From Nocardioides palaemonis (GTDB taxonomy: Bacteria; Actinomycetota; Actinomycetes; Propionibacteriales; Nocardioidaceae): a DNA stretch of 64,000 nucleotides. Position 1 is the stretch's first letter. The number at the start of each line of letters is the position of its first letter. This document shows, piece after piece, positions 24,207 to 32,572 of this stretch. The stretch spans positions 372,001-436,000 of the forward strand of contig NZ_JAGVQR010000001.1 in NCBI RefSeq assembly GCF_018275325.1, in the 5' to 3' direction. The position numbers and the translations under genes are program-made. Below the pieces are notes generated by a model that was not told the DNA's origin, made no database searches, and saw nothing but the letters and a program-made list of their open reading frames with translations.

Positions 24207-25376
24207 ATGAGCGAGCCCCGCACCCCGGACCGCCCCTTCGACGTGGTGCTCTTCGGCGCCACCGGGTTCACCGGGGGCCTCACCGCCGACTACCTCGCCG
24301 CCCACGCGCCCGAGGGCCTGCGCTGGGCCATCGCCGGGCGCAACCCCGACAAGCTCGAGGCCGTGCGCGAGCGGCTCGGGGTCGACGTCGAGGTGCTGGT
24401 CGCGGACTCCACCGACGACGCCGCGCTGGCCGACGTCGCGCGCCGCGCCCGCGTCGTCGTGAGCACCGTCGGTCCCTACCTCCAGCACGGTGCGCCGCTG
24501 GTCGCCGCGTGCGCCGAGGCCGGCACCGACTACCTCGACCTCACCGGCGAGCCGGAGTTCGTCGACCGGATGTACCTCGAGCACCACCGCACCGCCGAGC
24601 GCACCGGCGCCCGCCTCGTGCACGCCTGCGGCTTCGACTCCGTGCCGCACGACCTCGGGGCGTACTTCACCGTCCAGCAGCTGCCGTCCGACGAGCCGAT
24701 CACGCTGCGCGGCGTGGTCCGCTCCGCCGGCACGTTCTCCGGCGGCACGTTCCACTCCGCCCTCGACCAGTTCGCCCGGGCGCGTGACATGAAGCGCACC
24801 TACGCCGCCCGTCGCCGCGCCGAGGGGCGCCCGGACGACGGGCGCTCGTCGCGCTCGGTCGGCGGCCGCCCGCACCGCGACCCGGTCCTGGGCTACTGGC
24901 TGCTCCCGCTGCCGACCATCGACCCGATCGTGGTCGCCCGCAGCGGCGCCGCGCTCGAGGCGTACGGCCCGCGGTTCCGGTACTCGCACTTCGCCGGCAC
25001 CAAGACCCTGCGGTACGCCGCCGGCGGGGCCGTGGGCGTCGGCGCGCTGTCGCTCGCGGCGCAGGTGGGCCCGCTGCGTGACTTCCTGAAGGGCAAGGTG
25101 CCGCAGGGGTCGGGACCCGACGCGTCCCGCCGGGAGAAGTCGTGGTTCACCGTCGACTTCGTCGGCGAGGCGGGCGACCGCACGGTCCGCACGCGGGTGG
25201 CGGGCGGCGACCCGGGCTACACCGAGACGGCCAAGATGCTCGCCGAGGCGGCGATGTGCCTCGCGCTCGACGACACCCCGCAGACCGCCGGCCAGGTGAC
25301 GCCGGCGGTCGCGATGGGCGACGCGCTGCTCGCCCGCCTGCAGGCGGCGGGGATCACGTTCACCGTCGTCGACTGA
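24207..25376 (+). CDS. saccharopine dehydrogenase-like NAD(P)-binding protein
   Basis: A 389-residue Rossmann protein. FDVVLFGATGFTGGLTADYL is the nucleotide-binding loop, and STVGPYLQHGAPLVAACAEAGTDYLDLTGE is the family signature. It resembles trans-acting enoyl reductase/saccharopine dehydrogenase-like proteins of mycobacteria, which act in lipid metabolism. CACGAT at 24195-24200 is 6 nt upstream of the ATG (leaderless). The frame upstream of 24207 is non-coding. It is convergent with the histidine kinase, with 22 bp between stops. Confidence 0.9.
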   Translation: MSEPRTPDRPFDVVLFGATGFTGGLTADYLAAHAPEGLRWAIAGRNPDKLEAVRERLGVDVEVLVADSTDDAALADVARRARVVVSTVGPYLQHGAPLVAACAEAGTDYLDLTGEPEFVDRMYLEHHRTAERTGARLVHACGFDSVPHDLGAYFTVQQLPSDEPITLRGVVRSAGTFSGGTFHSALDQFARARDMKRTYAARRRAEGRPDDGRSSRSVGGRPHRDPVLGYWLLPLPTIDPIVVARSGAALEAYGPRFRYSHFAGTKTLRYAAGGAVGVGALSLAAQVGPLRDFLKGKVPQGSGPDASRREKSWFTVDFVGEAGDRTVRTRVAGGDPGYTETAKMLAEAAMCLALDDTPQTAGQVTPAVAMGDALLARLQAAGITFTVVD

Positions 25377-25398
25377 GGACGGCGGCGGCCCGACCGGC

Positions 25399-27033
25399 TC
25401 AGGTGGCGGACGCCTCGGGCGGCAGCGGCGGGATCGTGACCTGGAAGCGCGAGCCCGCGCCCGGGGTGCTCTGCGCGGTGATGGTGCCGCCGTGGGCGGC
25501 GACGAGCTGCTTGGTGACGGCGAGGCCCATGCCCAGCCCCGGCAGGACCCGCTGGACGGCTGCCTCGGTGCGGTAGAACCGGTCGAAGACCCGGGCCAGC
25601 TCGTGCTCGGTCATCCCGATCCCGGTGTCGGTCACCGACACGGTGAAGCCGGGCCCTGCGTCGGCGTCCCCGCCGAACGGCACGGCGCACCGCGCGACGT
25701 CGACCCGCACGCCGCCGCTCTCGGTGTAGGTGAGCGCGTTGTCGATGAGGTGGTCGAGCACCTGGCGCACGGCCACGTCGTTGGCGAAGGCCGCCATGGT
25801 CGCCGGCCCGTCGAGCGTCAGGTCGAGCCCTGCGGTCCGCGCGCGCTCGGCGGCCGCGTCGACCGCGGACCGGGCGAGCGCAGCCACGTCGACGAGCCCG
25901 GTGCTGAGCGCCTCCGGCCGGGCGGTGAGGAGCAGGTCCTCGATGTGGTCGGCGAGCGCGCGCACGTTGCGGCGTACGCCGTCGAGGTAGGTGTGCGCGG
26001 CGCCGTCCGACGAGCCGAGGTCGAGCTCGTCGTGCAGGTCGAGGTAGCCGACGATGGCCGTCAGCGGCGTGCGCAGCTCGTGGGTGAGCGTGCCGAGGAA
26101 CTCGTCGCGCACCCGGGCGGCGTCGAGGCTCTCGGACGCGTCCCAGGCGACGAACACCGTCCCCACGCTCCCCTCCTCGCACGTGCCCTCCAGCCGGATC
26201 CGCCGCGAGCTGCAGACCATCGCGCGCCGGGCCTCCCGCGGCCCGGTCCACTGGACCAGCCCCGAGAACTCCTCGCCGCGCTGCGCGCGCAGCACCGCCT
26301 GCGCGGCGGGCGCCGTGACCGTGACCCCGTCGGCGTCGACGACCTCGAACTGCGACGCTGTCGCCTGCTGCCGCGCCGTGGCCGGCTGGACCACCAGCCC
26401 GTGGCCCAGCCCCGCTGCGGGGGCGTTGACGAGCACGTGGTCACCGGGCAGGAAGACCGCGAGCGCCACGTCGACCGACTCGAAGATCGCGCGGGTGGTC
26501 GCGGCCTCGCGCTCGAGGCTGCGCGAGCGCTGGACCAGGTCGGACTGGGCCTGCCGCAGCACACGGCCGACGTACCAGGTCAGGAGGACCATCGCGGTGA
26601 GCCCGATGCCCGCGACCACGTCGTCCCAGCGCTGGAGGGTGTCGCGGTCGTGGCCCTGACCGGACACGTACGGCGTGGCGGCAACGGTCCAGATCCCGAC
26701 GGCACCGGCCGCCGCGCCGCGGGCGCCGCGCTCGAACGCGGTCCACCCGGCCGGCATGCCGGTCAGCAGGAGCGACGAGCCGATGGCGGCGCCGTCGAAG
26801 CCGTGCACGCACGCGGCCGCCACGAGAAGGAGCACGAGGACGACCCATCCGGCCCCGTGCCGACCGGTCCGCTCGCCGTGCCCGGCCACCACGGCGGCGG
26901 CCAGCGTCGAGGCCAGGGCGGCGGCCACGGCCCACCCCGGCAGGGCGGCTGGCTGGAGCAGGACGCTGCCGACGCAGGTCAGCACGACGTAGAGCGCGCT
27001 GGGCAGCAGCCACACCCACGTCGAGATCCGCAT
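25399..27033 (-). CDS. membrane sensor histidine kinase
   Basis: A 544-residue kinase. Six or so hydrophobic segments (residues about 5-175) form the sensor, then a coiled coil, a PAS-like region (AIFESVDVALAVFLPGDHVLVNA), a dimerisation H-box LTHELRTPLTAIVGYLD with phospho-accepting His318, and a HATPase domain (DNALTYT, DTGIGM, GLGMGLAV). ATG at 27033 is preferred over the GTG-rich upstream frame because the transmembrane region starts right after it and GGAGAG is upstream. No cognate response regulator is adjacent, so it is an orphan kinase here. Confidence 0.9.
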   Translation of the reverse strand: MRISTWVWLLPSALYVVLTCVGSVLLQPAALPGWAVAAALASTLAAAVVAGHGERTGRHGAGWVVLVLLLVAAACVHGFDGAAIGSSLLLTGMPAGWTAFERGARGAAAGAVGIWTVAATPYVSGQGHDRDTLQRWDDVVAGIGLTAMVLLTWYVGRVLRQAQSDLVQRSRSLEREAATTRAIFESVDVALAVFLPGDHVLVNAPAAGLGHGLVVQPATARQQATASQFEVVDADGVTVTAPAAQAVLRAQRGEEFSGLVQWTGPREARRAMVCSSRRIRLEGTCEEGSVGTVFVAWDASESLDAARVRDEFLGTLTHELRTPLTAIVGYLDLHDELDLGSSDGAAHTYLDGVRRNVRALADHIEDLLLTARPEALSTGLVDVAALARSAVDAAAERARTAGLDLTLDGPATMAAFANDVAVRQVLDHLIDNALTYTESGGVRVDVARCAVPFGGDADAGPGFTVSVTDTGIGMTEHELARVFDRFYRTEAAVQRVLPGLGMGLAVTKQLVAAHGGTITAQSTPGAGSRFQVTIPPLPPEASAT

Positions 27034-27163
27034 CCCGCCCCACTCTCCGCCGTGGGTCCCGAGCCTCGGCGTCCCTCGTGTCGTCAACCTACGGGGGAAC
27101 AACGCGTGACGTGGCAGAAAGGCACGGTCGAGATCCGGACCACCTGGGTGGGGGATCGCCGTG

Positions 27164-27239
27164 TGGTGCCCCAGGCAAGAGTCGAACTTGCGACCTTTCG
27201 CTTAGGAGGCGGCTGCTCTATCCACTGAGCTACTGGGGC
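27164..27239 (-). tRNA. tRNA-Arg (CCT anticodon), CCA encoded
   Basis: A 76-nt cloverleaf on the minus strand: acceptor GCCCCAG/CTGGGGC, D stem GCTC/GAGC, anticodon loop CTCCTAA (anticodon CCU, reading AGG), T stem GCAAG/CTTGC with TTCGACT, discriminator A and encoded CCA. The anticodon stem is GCCGC/GCGAA, so the two outer pairs (27-43, 28-42) are G-A and C-A mismatches, while the three inner pairs hold. Confidence 0.9.
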
Positions 27240-27296
27240 GGGTGCCGTGCGCGCACGGCGGGAGCATCCTGCCACGAGGTGCGCCCGGGTCGTGCG

Positions 27297-28814
27297 TCAG
27301 TGCGCGGGGAGCGAGCCTGAGAGCCGGGCGTGGCGCTCGGCGCTGGCCGGGTCGAGGCCGGTGATCTCCACGTGGGCGCCGCGGCGGGCGTACTTCGTGG
27401 TGATCGCGTCGAGCGCCGCGACGGTCGAGGCGTCCCACACGTGGGCGGCGGACAGGTCGATCGCCACGCGGTCGGGGTCGTGGGCGTAGTCGAACTGCGT
27501 GTAGAGGTCGTTGCTGGAGGCGAAGAACAGCTCGCCGGTGACGCGGTAGACCGCGGTCACCGAGCCGTCCGCGTCCTCGACCAGCTCGCGCCGCACGTCG
27601 GTGACGTGGGCGACGCGGCGGGCGAAGAGGGTCATCGCGGTCAGCACGCCCACGCCGACGCCGATGGCGAGGTTGTGGGTGGCGACCGTGACCACGACCG
27701 TGACGAGCATGACGGTCGTCTCGGAGCGCGGCATCCGGCGCAGCGTCGCAGGGCGGACCGAGTGCCAGTCGAAGGTGCCGACCGACACCATCACCATCAC
27801 CGCGACCAGCGCGGCCATCGGGATCAGCGCCACGACGTCGCCGAAGCCGACCACGAGCACGAGCAGGAAGGTGCCGGCGAGGAAGGTCGAGAGCCGGGTG
27901 CGGGCGCCGGACGCCTTCACGTTGATCATCGTCTGGCCGATCATCGCGCAGCCGCCCATGCCGCCGAAGAGACCGGTGACGAGGTTGGCGCCGCCCTGGC
28001 CCCACGCCTCGCGCGTCTTGTCGGACGGCGTGTCGGTGATGTCGTCGACCAGCTTGGCGGTGAGCAGCGACTCGAGCAGGCCGACGAGCGCCATCGCGAC
28101 CGCGTAGGGCGCGATGATCCGCAGCGTCTCGAGCGTCCACGGCACGCCCGGCAGCCCGAGCGTCGGGAGGCTGTCGGGCAGGCGACCCTCGTCCCCGACG
28201 TCGGGGACGCCCGTCCCGGTGGCGAGGGCGTACGCCGTGAGCACGACGATCGCGACCAGGGGCGAGGGCACGGCGGTGGTGAGGCGGGGGAGGCCGACGA
28301 TGACCGCGATCCCGACTGCCACCATCGGGTAGACCGCCCACGGGACGTCCACGAGGTGCGGCAGCTGGGCGAGGAAGATCAGGATCGCCAGCGCGTTGAC
28401 GAAGCCGACCATCACCTGGCGCGGGACGAATCGCATCAGCCGGGCCACGCCGAGCAGGCCCAGCGCGACCTGGATCGCGCCGCCGAGCAGCACGGTGGCG
28501 ACCAGGAAGTCCAGGCCGTGCTCGCGCACGACCGGTGCGACGACCAGCGCGACCGCGCCGGTCGCCGCCGAGATCATCGCCGGCCGCCCGCCGAGGAACG
28601 CGATCGCGACGGCCATCGTGAACGACGCGAACAGCCCGACCCGCGGGTCCACCCCGGCGATGATCGAGAACGAGATCGCCTCCGGGATCAGGGCGAGCGC
28701 GACCACGAGGCCGGCCAGCGCCTCGGTGCGCAGGCGGGCGGGCGAGCGGAGCGCAGCGAGCACCGACGTGTCGTCGGGCGCGGGCGTCAGGGACGATGGG
28801 GCAGCAGCAGGCAC
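27297..28814 (-). CDS. SulP-family anion transporter with STAS domain
   Basis: A 505-residue secondary transporter. LIPEAISFSIIAGVDPRVGLFASF is the SulP signature, with about 12 helices, followed by a short C-terminal STAS domain (DRVAIDLSAAHVWDASTVAALDAI). Substrates in the family include sulfate, bicarbonate and other anions. The GTG start lies 8 nt after a reverse-strand TAGGGT that sits in a 28-bp palindrome shared with the divergent MerR gene, so MerR control of this transporter is likely. Confidence 0.92.
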   Translation of the reverse strand: MPAAAPSSLTPAPDDTSVLAALRSPARLRTEALAGLVVALALIPEAISFSIIAGVDPRVGLFASFTMAVAIAFLGGRPAMISAATGAVALVVAPVVREHGLDFLVATVLLGGAIQVALGLLGVARLMRFVPRQVMVGFVNALAILIFLAQLPHLVDVPWAVYPMVAVGIAVIVGLPRLTTAVPSPLVAIVVLTAYALATGTGVPDVGDEGRLPDSLPTLGLPGVPWTLETLRIIAPYAVAMALVGLLESLLTAKLVDDITDTPSDKTREAWGQGGANLVTGLFGGMGGCAMIGQTMINVKASGARTRLSTFLAGTFLLVLVVGFGDVVALIPMAALVAVMVMVSVGTFDWHSVRPATLRRMPRSETTVMLVTVVVTVATHNLAIGVGVGVLTAMTLFARRVAHVTDVRRELVEDADGSVTAVYRVTGELFFASSNDLYTQFDYAHDPDRVAIDLSAAHVWDASTVAALDAITTKYARRGAHVEITGLDPASAERHARLSGSLPAH

Positions 28815-28821
28815 GTGGCAG

Positions 28822-28849
28822 AACCCTACCCTTACGTGAGGGTAGGGTT
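28822..28849. promoter_or_regulatory. 28-bp palindrome with divergent -10 boxes (MerR operator)
   Basis: Arms AACCCTACCCT (28822-28832) and AGGGTAGGGTT (28839-28849) are perfect inverses around a 6-bp centre. Each arm contains TAGGGT reading outward (28843-28848 on +, 28823-28828 on -), which fits a -10 box for each divergent gene. One dimer of the MerR product bound here would cover both promoters. Confidence 0.75.
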
Positions 28850-28867
28850 GGAATCGAGGAGCAGCGC

Positions 28868-29257
28868 ATGACCGAGCAGGCGACGATGCACATCGGCGAG
28901 GTCGCCGCGCGCACCGATCTCTCCCTGCGCAGCCTGCGCCACTGGGAGGAGGTCGGGCTGCTCCGCCCGTCGGGCCGCACGGACGGCGGCTTCCGGCTCT
29001 ACACCGAGGACGACGTCGACAAGATCCTCGTCATCCGCCGGATGAAGCCGCTCGGCTTCAGCATCGAGGAGATGAAGGCGGTGATGGCCGACATCGAGCT
29101 GCTCGACGCCGCCGAGCCGACGCCGGGGGAGCGCGAGGCTGCCCGCGAGCGGCTCGGGGCGGTCGGCGAGGACGCCGCGGCGCGGCGCGAGCGCCTGGTG
29201 TCCCAGCTCGCGATGGCCGACGAGTTCATCGGGTTGCTGGAGGCCCGCCGGGGCTGA
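28868..29257 (+). CDS. MerR-family transcriptional regulator
   Basis: A 129-residue regulator with N-terminal HTH (MHIGEVAARTDLSLRSLRHWEEVGLL), RTDGGFRLYTEDDV and a C-terminal coiled coil (residues about 85-125). No Cys metal site is present, so it is not a metal-sensing MerR. ATG at 28868 follows GAGGAG. It is divergent from the SulP transporter, with a shared palindrome between them; its effector may be the transported anion or a related signal. Confidence 0.9.
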   Translation: MTEQATMHIGEVAARTDLSLRSLRHWEEVGLLRPSGRTDGGFRLYTEDDVDKILVIRRMKPLGFSIEEMKAVMADIELLDAAEPTPGEREAARERLGAVGEDAAARRERLVSQLAMADEFIGLLEARRG

Positions 29258-29369
29258 CCCGCAGCACATCCGCGCGTGATCCGCCACGCCGTGGAGGGGG
29301 TCGGAGTTGCCTTCGTGAAGTAGGTTCGGGTGCGGTCAGTCCTGTCACTCGAGCATCAAGGTGAGCCCC

Positions 29370-30647
29370 GTGTCCGATGAGTCGCGCCCGGAGTCGACCG
29401 ACTCCGCACCCAAGCGCCGGGGCAAGGCAGCCCGCAAGCACACCGTCGGACGGGTCATCCTGATCAGCGCCGTCGTGCTCGCGCTCGTGACCGGACTCAG
29501 CACCATCTACTTCGTGCGCCACCTCAACGGCAACATCGAGAGCATCGACACCAGCGACCTCGGGGACCGCCCCGAGGAGGTCTACACCGGCAACGGCCAG
29601 CCGCTCGACATCCTCGTGATGGGCTCCGACTCCCGCGACTGCGACGGCTGCGGCATCGACTCCGAGGGTGGAGGCGGGTCCGACACCAGCATCCTGGTGC
29701 ACCTCTCCGCCGACCGGTCCCGGGCGTACGCCGTCTCGATCCCGCGCGACTCCATCGTCGACCGCCCCGAGGACGGCTGCGACTCGCCCGCGGAGACCGA
29801 CGTGATGTGGAACGCCGCCTACAGCATCGGCGGACCCACCTGCACGCTCCGCCAGCTCGAGGAGATGACGGGGATCCACGTCGAGCACTTCATCGTCGTC
29901 GACTTCGCCAGCTTCGGCTCGATGGTCGACGCCGTCGGTGGTGTCGACGTGTGCGTGCCCGAGGACATCGTCGACAAGCCGCACCAGATCTTCGTGCCCA
30001 AGGGGAACCCGTCGACCCTCACCGGCGACGAGGCGCTCGACTACGTCCGCGCCCGGTACGTCGGGGACCAGCTGCAGCAGAACGACATCTCCCGCATCCG
30101 CCGCCAGCAGGAGTTCATCGGGGCGCTCGTGCGCCAGGTGAAGTCCGCGGGCACCCTCACTCGGCTCGACAAGGTCGTGAAGTTCCTCGACGCCGCCACC
30201 AAGGGCCTGACCACGGACTCCGAGTTCGACTCGGTCACCCGCCTCGGCAAGGTCGCGATGCAGCTGCAGAGCATCGGGCTCGACAAGGTCCACTTCGTCA
30301 CGCTGCCGACCGCCTACTTCACGCGCGACTCCGAGTTCTGGGGCAAGGTCTACTGGACGCCCGAGGCCGAGCAGATCTGGAAGCTGATCAACGAGGACAA
30401 GGAGCTTCCGGCGCGCCTGCTCAAGGGCACCTCGGTGAGCGCGGCGCCGCCGGCTGGCTCGGAGTCGCCGTCGCCGTCCGCGGGCGGCTCCGAGTCACCG
30501 AGCCAGACTCCCTCCGAGACCCCGAGCGAGACCCCGAGCGAGACCCCCTCGGAGACCCCCAGCGAGACCACGTCGGAGACCCCGACGCCCACGACGCCCA
30601 CCGAGACCACGGCGCCGGAGGACCAGATCTTCGGGGTGTGTGCGTGA
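29370..30647 (+). CDS. LytR-CpsA-Psr (LCP) family cell-wall glycopolymer transferase
   Basis: A 425-residue membrane protein with one N-terminal helix (residues about 27-48) and an extracellular LCP domain: DILVMGSDSRD, SDTSILVHLS, AVSIPRDS and TGDEALDYVRARYVGDQ. LCP enzymes transfer teichoic-acid-like or arabinogalactan polymers from lipid carriers to peptidoglycan. The C-terminus is a low-complexity Ser-Pro-Glu-Thr tail (repeats of SETP) that may span the wall. GTG at 29370 follows AAGGTGAG; GTG at 29361 is the alternative. It overlaps the next gene by 4 bp. Confidence 0.92.
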   Translation: MSDESRPESTDSAPKRRGKAARKHTVGRVILISAVVLALVTGLSTIYFVRHLNGNIESIDTSDLGDRPEEVYTGNGQPLDILVMGSDSRDCDGCGIDSEGGGGSDTSILVHLSADRSRAYAVSIPRDSIVDRPEDGCDSPAETDVMWNAAYSIGGPTCTLRQLEEMTGIHVEHFIVVDFASFGSMVDAVGGVDVCVPEDIVDKPHQIFVPKGNPSTLTGDEALDYVRARYVGDQLQQNDISRIRRQQEFIGALVRQVKSAGTLTRLDKVVKFLDAATKGLTTDSEFDSVTRLGKVAMQLQSIGLDKVHFVTLPTAYFTRDSEFWGKVYWTPEAEQIWKLINEDKELPARLLKGTSVSAAPPAGSESPSPSAGGSESPSQTPSETPSETPSETPSETPSETTSETPTPTTPTETTAPEDQIFGVCA

Positions 30648-30853
30648 CCCCTCCCGCTGAGGACGACCGGTCCGCTCCCGACGCGGAGCGACCGGCGCCC
30701 GAGCCGGAGTGGAAGCGTCGGCGCCGCCTCGCGGCCGTCTTCGGCGAGAGCCTGCCTGAGCAGACCAGCGACGACCGCGGGCCGTCGGGGTCGTCGGGCT
30801 CTGGCAAGGGCGACGACTGGTACCGCGACCAGGTCCCCCCGCACCACGGCTGA
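30644..30853 (+). CDS. small conserved hydrophilic protein downstream of LCP gene
   Basis: A 69-residue Asp/Glu/Arg-rich protein (PEWKRRRRLAAVFGESLPEQ, then GKGDDWYRDQVPPHHG). It begins at a GTG overlapping the LCP stop (GTGA), so the two are translationally coupled. It has no membrane segment or known motif. The conserved-looking DDWYRDQVPPHH end suggests a real protein of unknown function linked to the LCP gene. Confidence 0.6.
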   Translation: MTPPAEDDRSAPDAERPAPEPEWKRRRRLAAVFGESLPEQTSDDRGPSGSSGSGKGDDWYRDQVPPHHG

Positions 30854-30874
30854 CGGCCCGCCCCATCTTCGGGG

Positions 30875-30933
30875 CATCTGAGGACGTGGTGCAGCGCTGC
30901 AGGGTCCCCGGGGCTGCAGGGCGTCCTCAGACA
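30875..30933. repeat. palindromic element F1, copy 5
   Basis: Left end CATCTGAGGACG (30875-30886) pairs with CGTCCTCAGA (30922-30931); inside, GCAGCGCTGC and GGCTGCAGG give further pairing. It lies between the small gene and the convergent mscL. Confidence 0.9.
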
Positions 30934-31004
30934 GCGGGGGCGTGCGCGAACGGCCCGCACCCCGACGGGCGCGGGCCGCTGCGTGCGTACGTCGTGTGGC
31001 CGGG

Positions 31005-31385
31005 TCAGGCGGTGGGGGTGGTGCCGCCCTGCGCCTTGAGCAGGTCGCGGATCTCCTCGAGCAGCGCGACGTCGGCGGGGGTGCCGGCGGGCTCGGCGGG
31101 GAAGAAGCGGTCCTTGGCCTTGGTGTAGGGCACGACCACGAAGAAGTAGACGACCGCGGCCAGGATGAGGAACGCGACCAGCGCGGTGAGGAACGGGCCG
31201 ACGAGGACGCCGCCTGGCTTGAGGGTGTCGAAGTTGACCTCGGAGCCGTTCGTCACACGCCCGATGGCGGACAGCAGCATCTCGGTGAAGGCCGTGACGA
31301 CCGCGGCGAACGACGTGCCGATGATGACCGCGACGGCCAGCTCGACCAGGTTGCCGCGGAGGATGAAGTTCTTGAAGCCGGTCAT
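31005..31385 (-). CDS. mscL: large-conductance mechanosensitive channel
   Basis: A 126-residue MscL. The amphipathic N-terminus GFKNFILRGNLVELAVAVIIG and first helix, then the periplasmic loop, the second helix (FLTALVAFLILAAVVYFFVV) and a C-terminal cytoplasmic helix bundle (ADVALLEEIRDLLKAQ) are all present. It opens under membrane tension to release osmolytes. ATG 31385 follows GAGGGAG. It is the last of three same-strand genes (fmdB-like, SAF, mscL), an order often kept in actinobacteria. Confidence 0.96.
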   Translation of the reverse strand: MTGFKNFILRGNLVELAVAVIIGTSFAAVVTAFTEMLLSAIGRVTNGSEVNFDTLKPGGVLVGPFLTALVAFLILAAVVYFFVVVPYTKAKDRFFPAEPAGTPADVALLEEIRDLLKAQGGTTPTA

Positions 31386-31444
31386 GCGGTGTCTCCCTCT
31401 CGTGTCAGCGCACCGGGGCCCGAGGCGAGCCCGACGCGCTCACG

Positions 31445-32074
31445 CTAGCGGCTCCACGACACCGTCAGGAACTGTGCCAGCGACGCGGACGTCACGCTGA
31501 CGGCCTCGGCCGCGGACAGCCCGACCACCACGAGCGCGCCGCCCTGGCCGGTCGGCGCCTCGGGGACGTCCGCGGTGCCGGTCAGGACGCGGACGTCGCG
31601 GGCGACCACGCGCGACTCCCCGGTGCCGGGATCGGTGGCGACCAGGTCGACCTCGTCGCCGGGGCGCAGCAGTGCGGCCATGCCGGGGTCGGGCAGCCGC
31701 ACCGGCAGCACCGTCTCGCCGGGCTGGGCCTCGGCGAGGCCGGGGCCGACCACCCGCGCGTCCGTGAGCACCTCGCCCGACGACAGGGGAGCGGCGAGCA
31801 CCCGCCCGGCGCCCGCGCGCACAGCGCCCGACGGGACGAGCGCCTCCGGGAACTCGCGCGCCACCAGGTCGTCGGTCGCGAGCGTCGTCCCTGCGGGCAG
31901 GTCGCGCGCGGCGACGAGCACCGCGACGCTGGGGGACGGGGGCGGTGCGAGCGCATGGAGGCCCGAGGCGACGGCCGTGGCGGCCAGGGCAGCGGCGATC
32001 AGCCGTCGGCGCCGACGGAGCTGGTGGCGTACGGCGCGCAGCCGGCGGCGGGCCGGCGGGAGTCCCGGGAGCAT
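31445..32074 (-). CDS. SAF-domain (CpaB/RcpC-like) membrane-anchored protein
   Basis: A 209-residue protein: Arg-rich cytoplasmic N-terminus, one helix (residues about 24-45), then a SAF domain (VLVAARDLPAGTTLATDDLVAREFP and SGEVLTDARVVGP) and a C-terminal RcpC-like part with LLRPGDEVDLVAT. CpaB/RcpC proteins help assemble Flp/Tad pili, but no tad gene is nearby, so the function here is uncertain. TACCGT (reverse of 32081-32086) lies 6 nt before the ATG, indicating a leaderless transcript. Confidence 0.82.
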   Translation of the reverse strand: MLPGLPPARRRLRAVRHQLRRRRRLIAAALAATAVASGLHALAPPPSPSVAVLVAARDLPAGTTLATDDLVAREFPEALVPSGAVRAGAGRVLAAPLSSGEVLTDARVVGPGLAEAQPGETVLPVRLPDPGMAALLRPGDEVDLVATDPGTGESRVVARDVRVLTGTADVPEAPTGQGGALVVVGLSAAEAVSVTSASLAQFLTVSWSR

Positions 32075-32126
32075 CCGGCGACGGTAGGCCGGATCGCCCG
32101 TGGCGCGCGGGCGCTCTCCACAGGGG

Positions 32127-32447
32127 TCAGCTGGAGGCCGCCGAGGACGAGGACGAGGAGGACGACGTGCTCGACGACGAGGAGCTCGACGAGGACGAGG
32201 ACGACGAGCTCGACGAGGAGGAGCTGTCCGACGACCCGCTCGACGAGGCCGGGGTCGAGGACGAGGAGGCGGAGCGGCTGTCGGTGCGGTAGAAGCCCGA
32301 GCCCTTGAAGACCACGCCGACCGCGTTGAACAGCTTGCGGAGCTTGCCGTCGCACTCCGGGCAGACGGTGAGCGCGTCCTCGCTGAAGCTCTGGAACTGC
32401 TCGAAGGAGTGGCCGCACTCGGTGCAGGCGTACTGGTAGGTCGGCAT
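32127..32447 (-). CDS. FmdB-family zinc-ribbon protein with long polyserine tail
   Basis: A 106-residue protein. Residues 1-50 form the FmdB ribbon (MPTYQYACTECGHSFEQFQ, then VCPECDG) with two CxxC pairs. Residues about 58-106 are almost entirely Ser, broken only by single Ala, Thr, Pro, Gly or Asp residues; most homologs carry a much shorter tail. ATG at 32447 follows TGAGGA. It lies upstream of SAF and mscL on the same strand. FmdB was named as a putative amidase regulator, but the biochemical role is unproven. Confidence 0.88.
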   Translation of the reverse strand: MPTYQYACTECGHSFEQFQSFSEDALTVCPECDGKLRKLFNAVGVVFKGSGFYRTDSRSASSSSTPASSSGSSDSSSSSSSSSSSSSSSSSSSTSSSSSSSSAASS

Positions 32448-32572
32448 CGTGGTCCTCAGGTCAGTCCGGCGGGAGGCCCGCCGTGGGTGCTTCGGCGATC
32501 GGGCAGGGCCGGCGCGACGCGCTGGCACTCTGGCCCTTCGACTGCCAATGGTACGGCACAATGGGTCGGACG

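Noticed and set aside
21273..25376. A 1367-codon open frame on the plus strand
   Set aside because: Only its last 389 codons (from 24207) look like protein; the rest is the antisense shadow of the sirtuin and beta-propeller genes, Arg/Gly/Val-rich without motifs.
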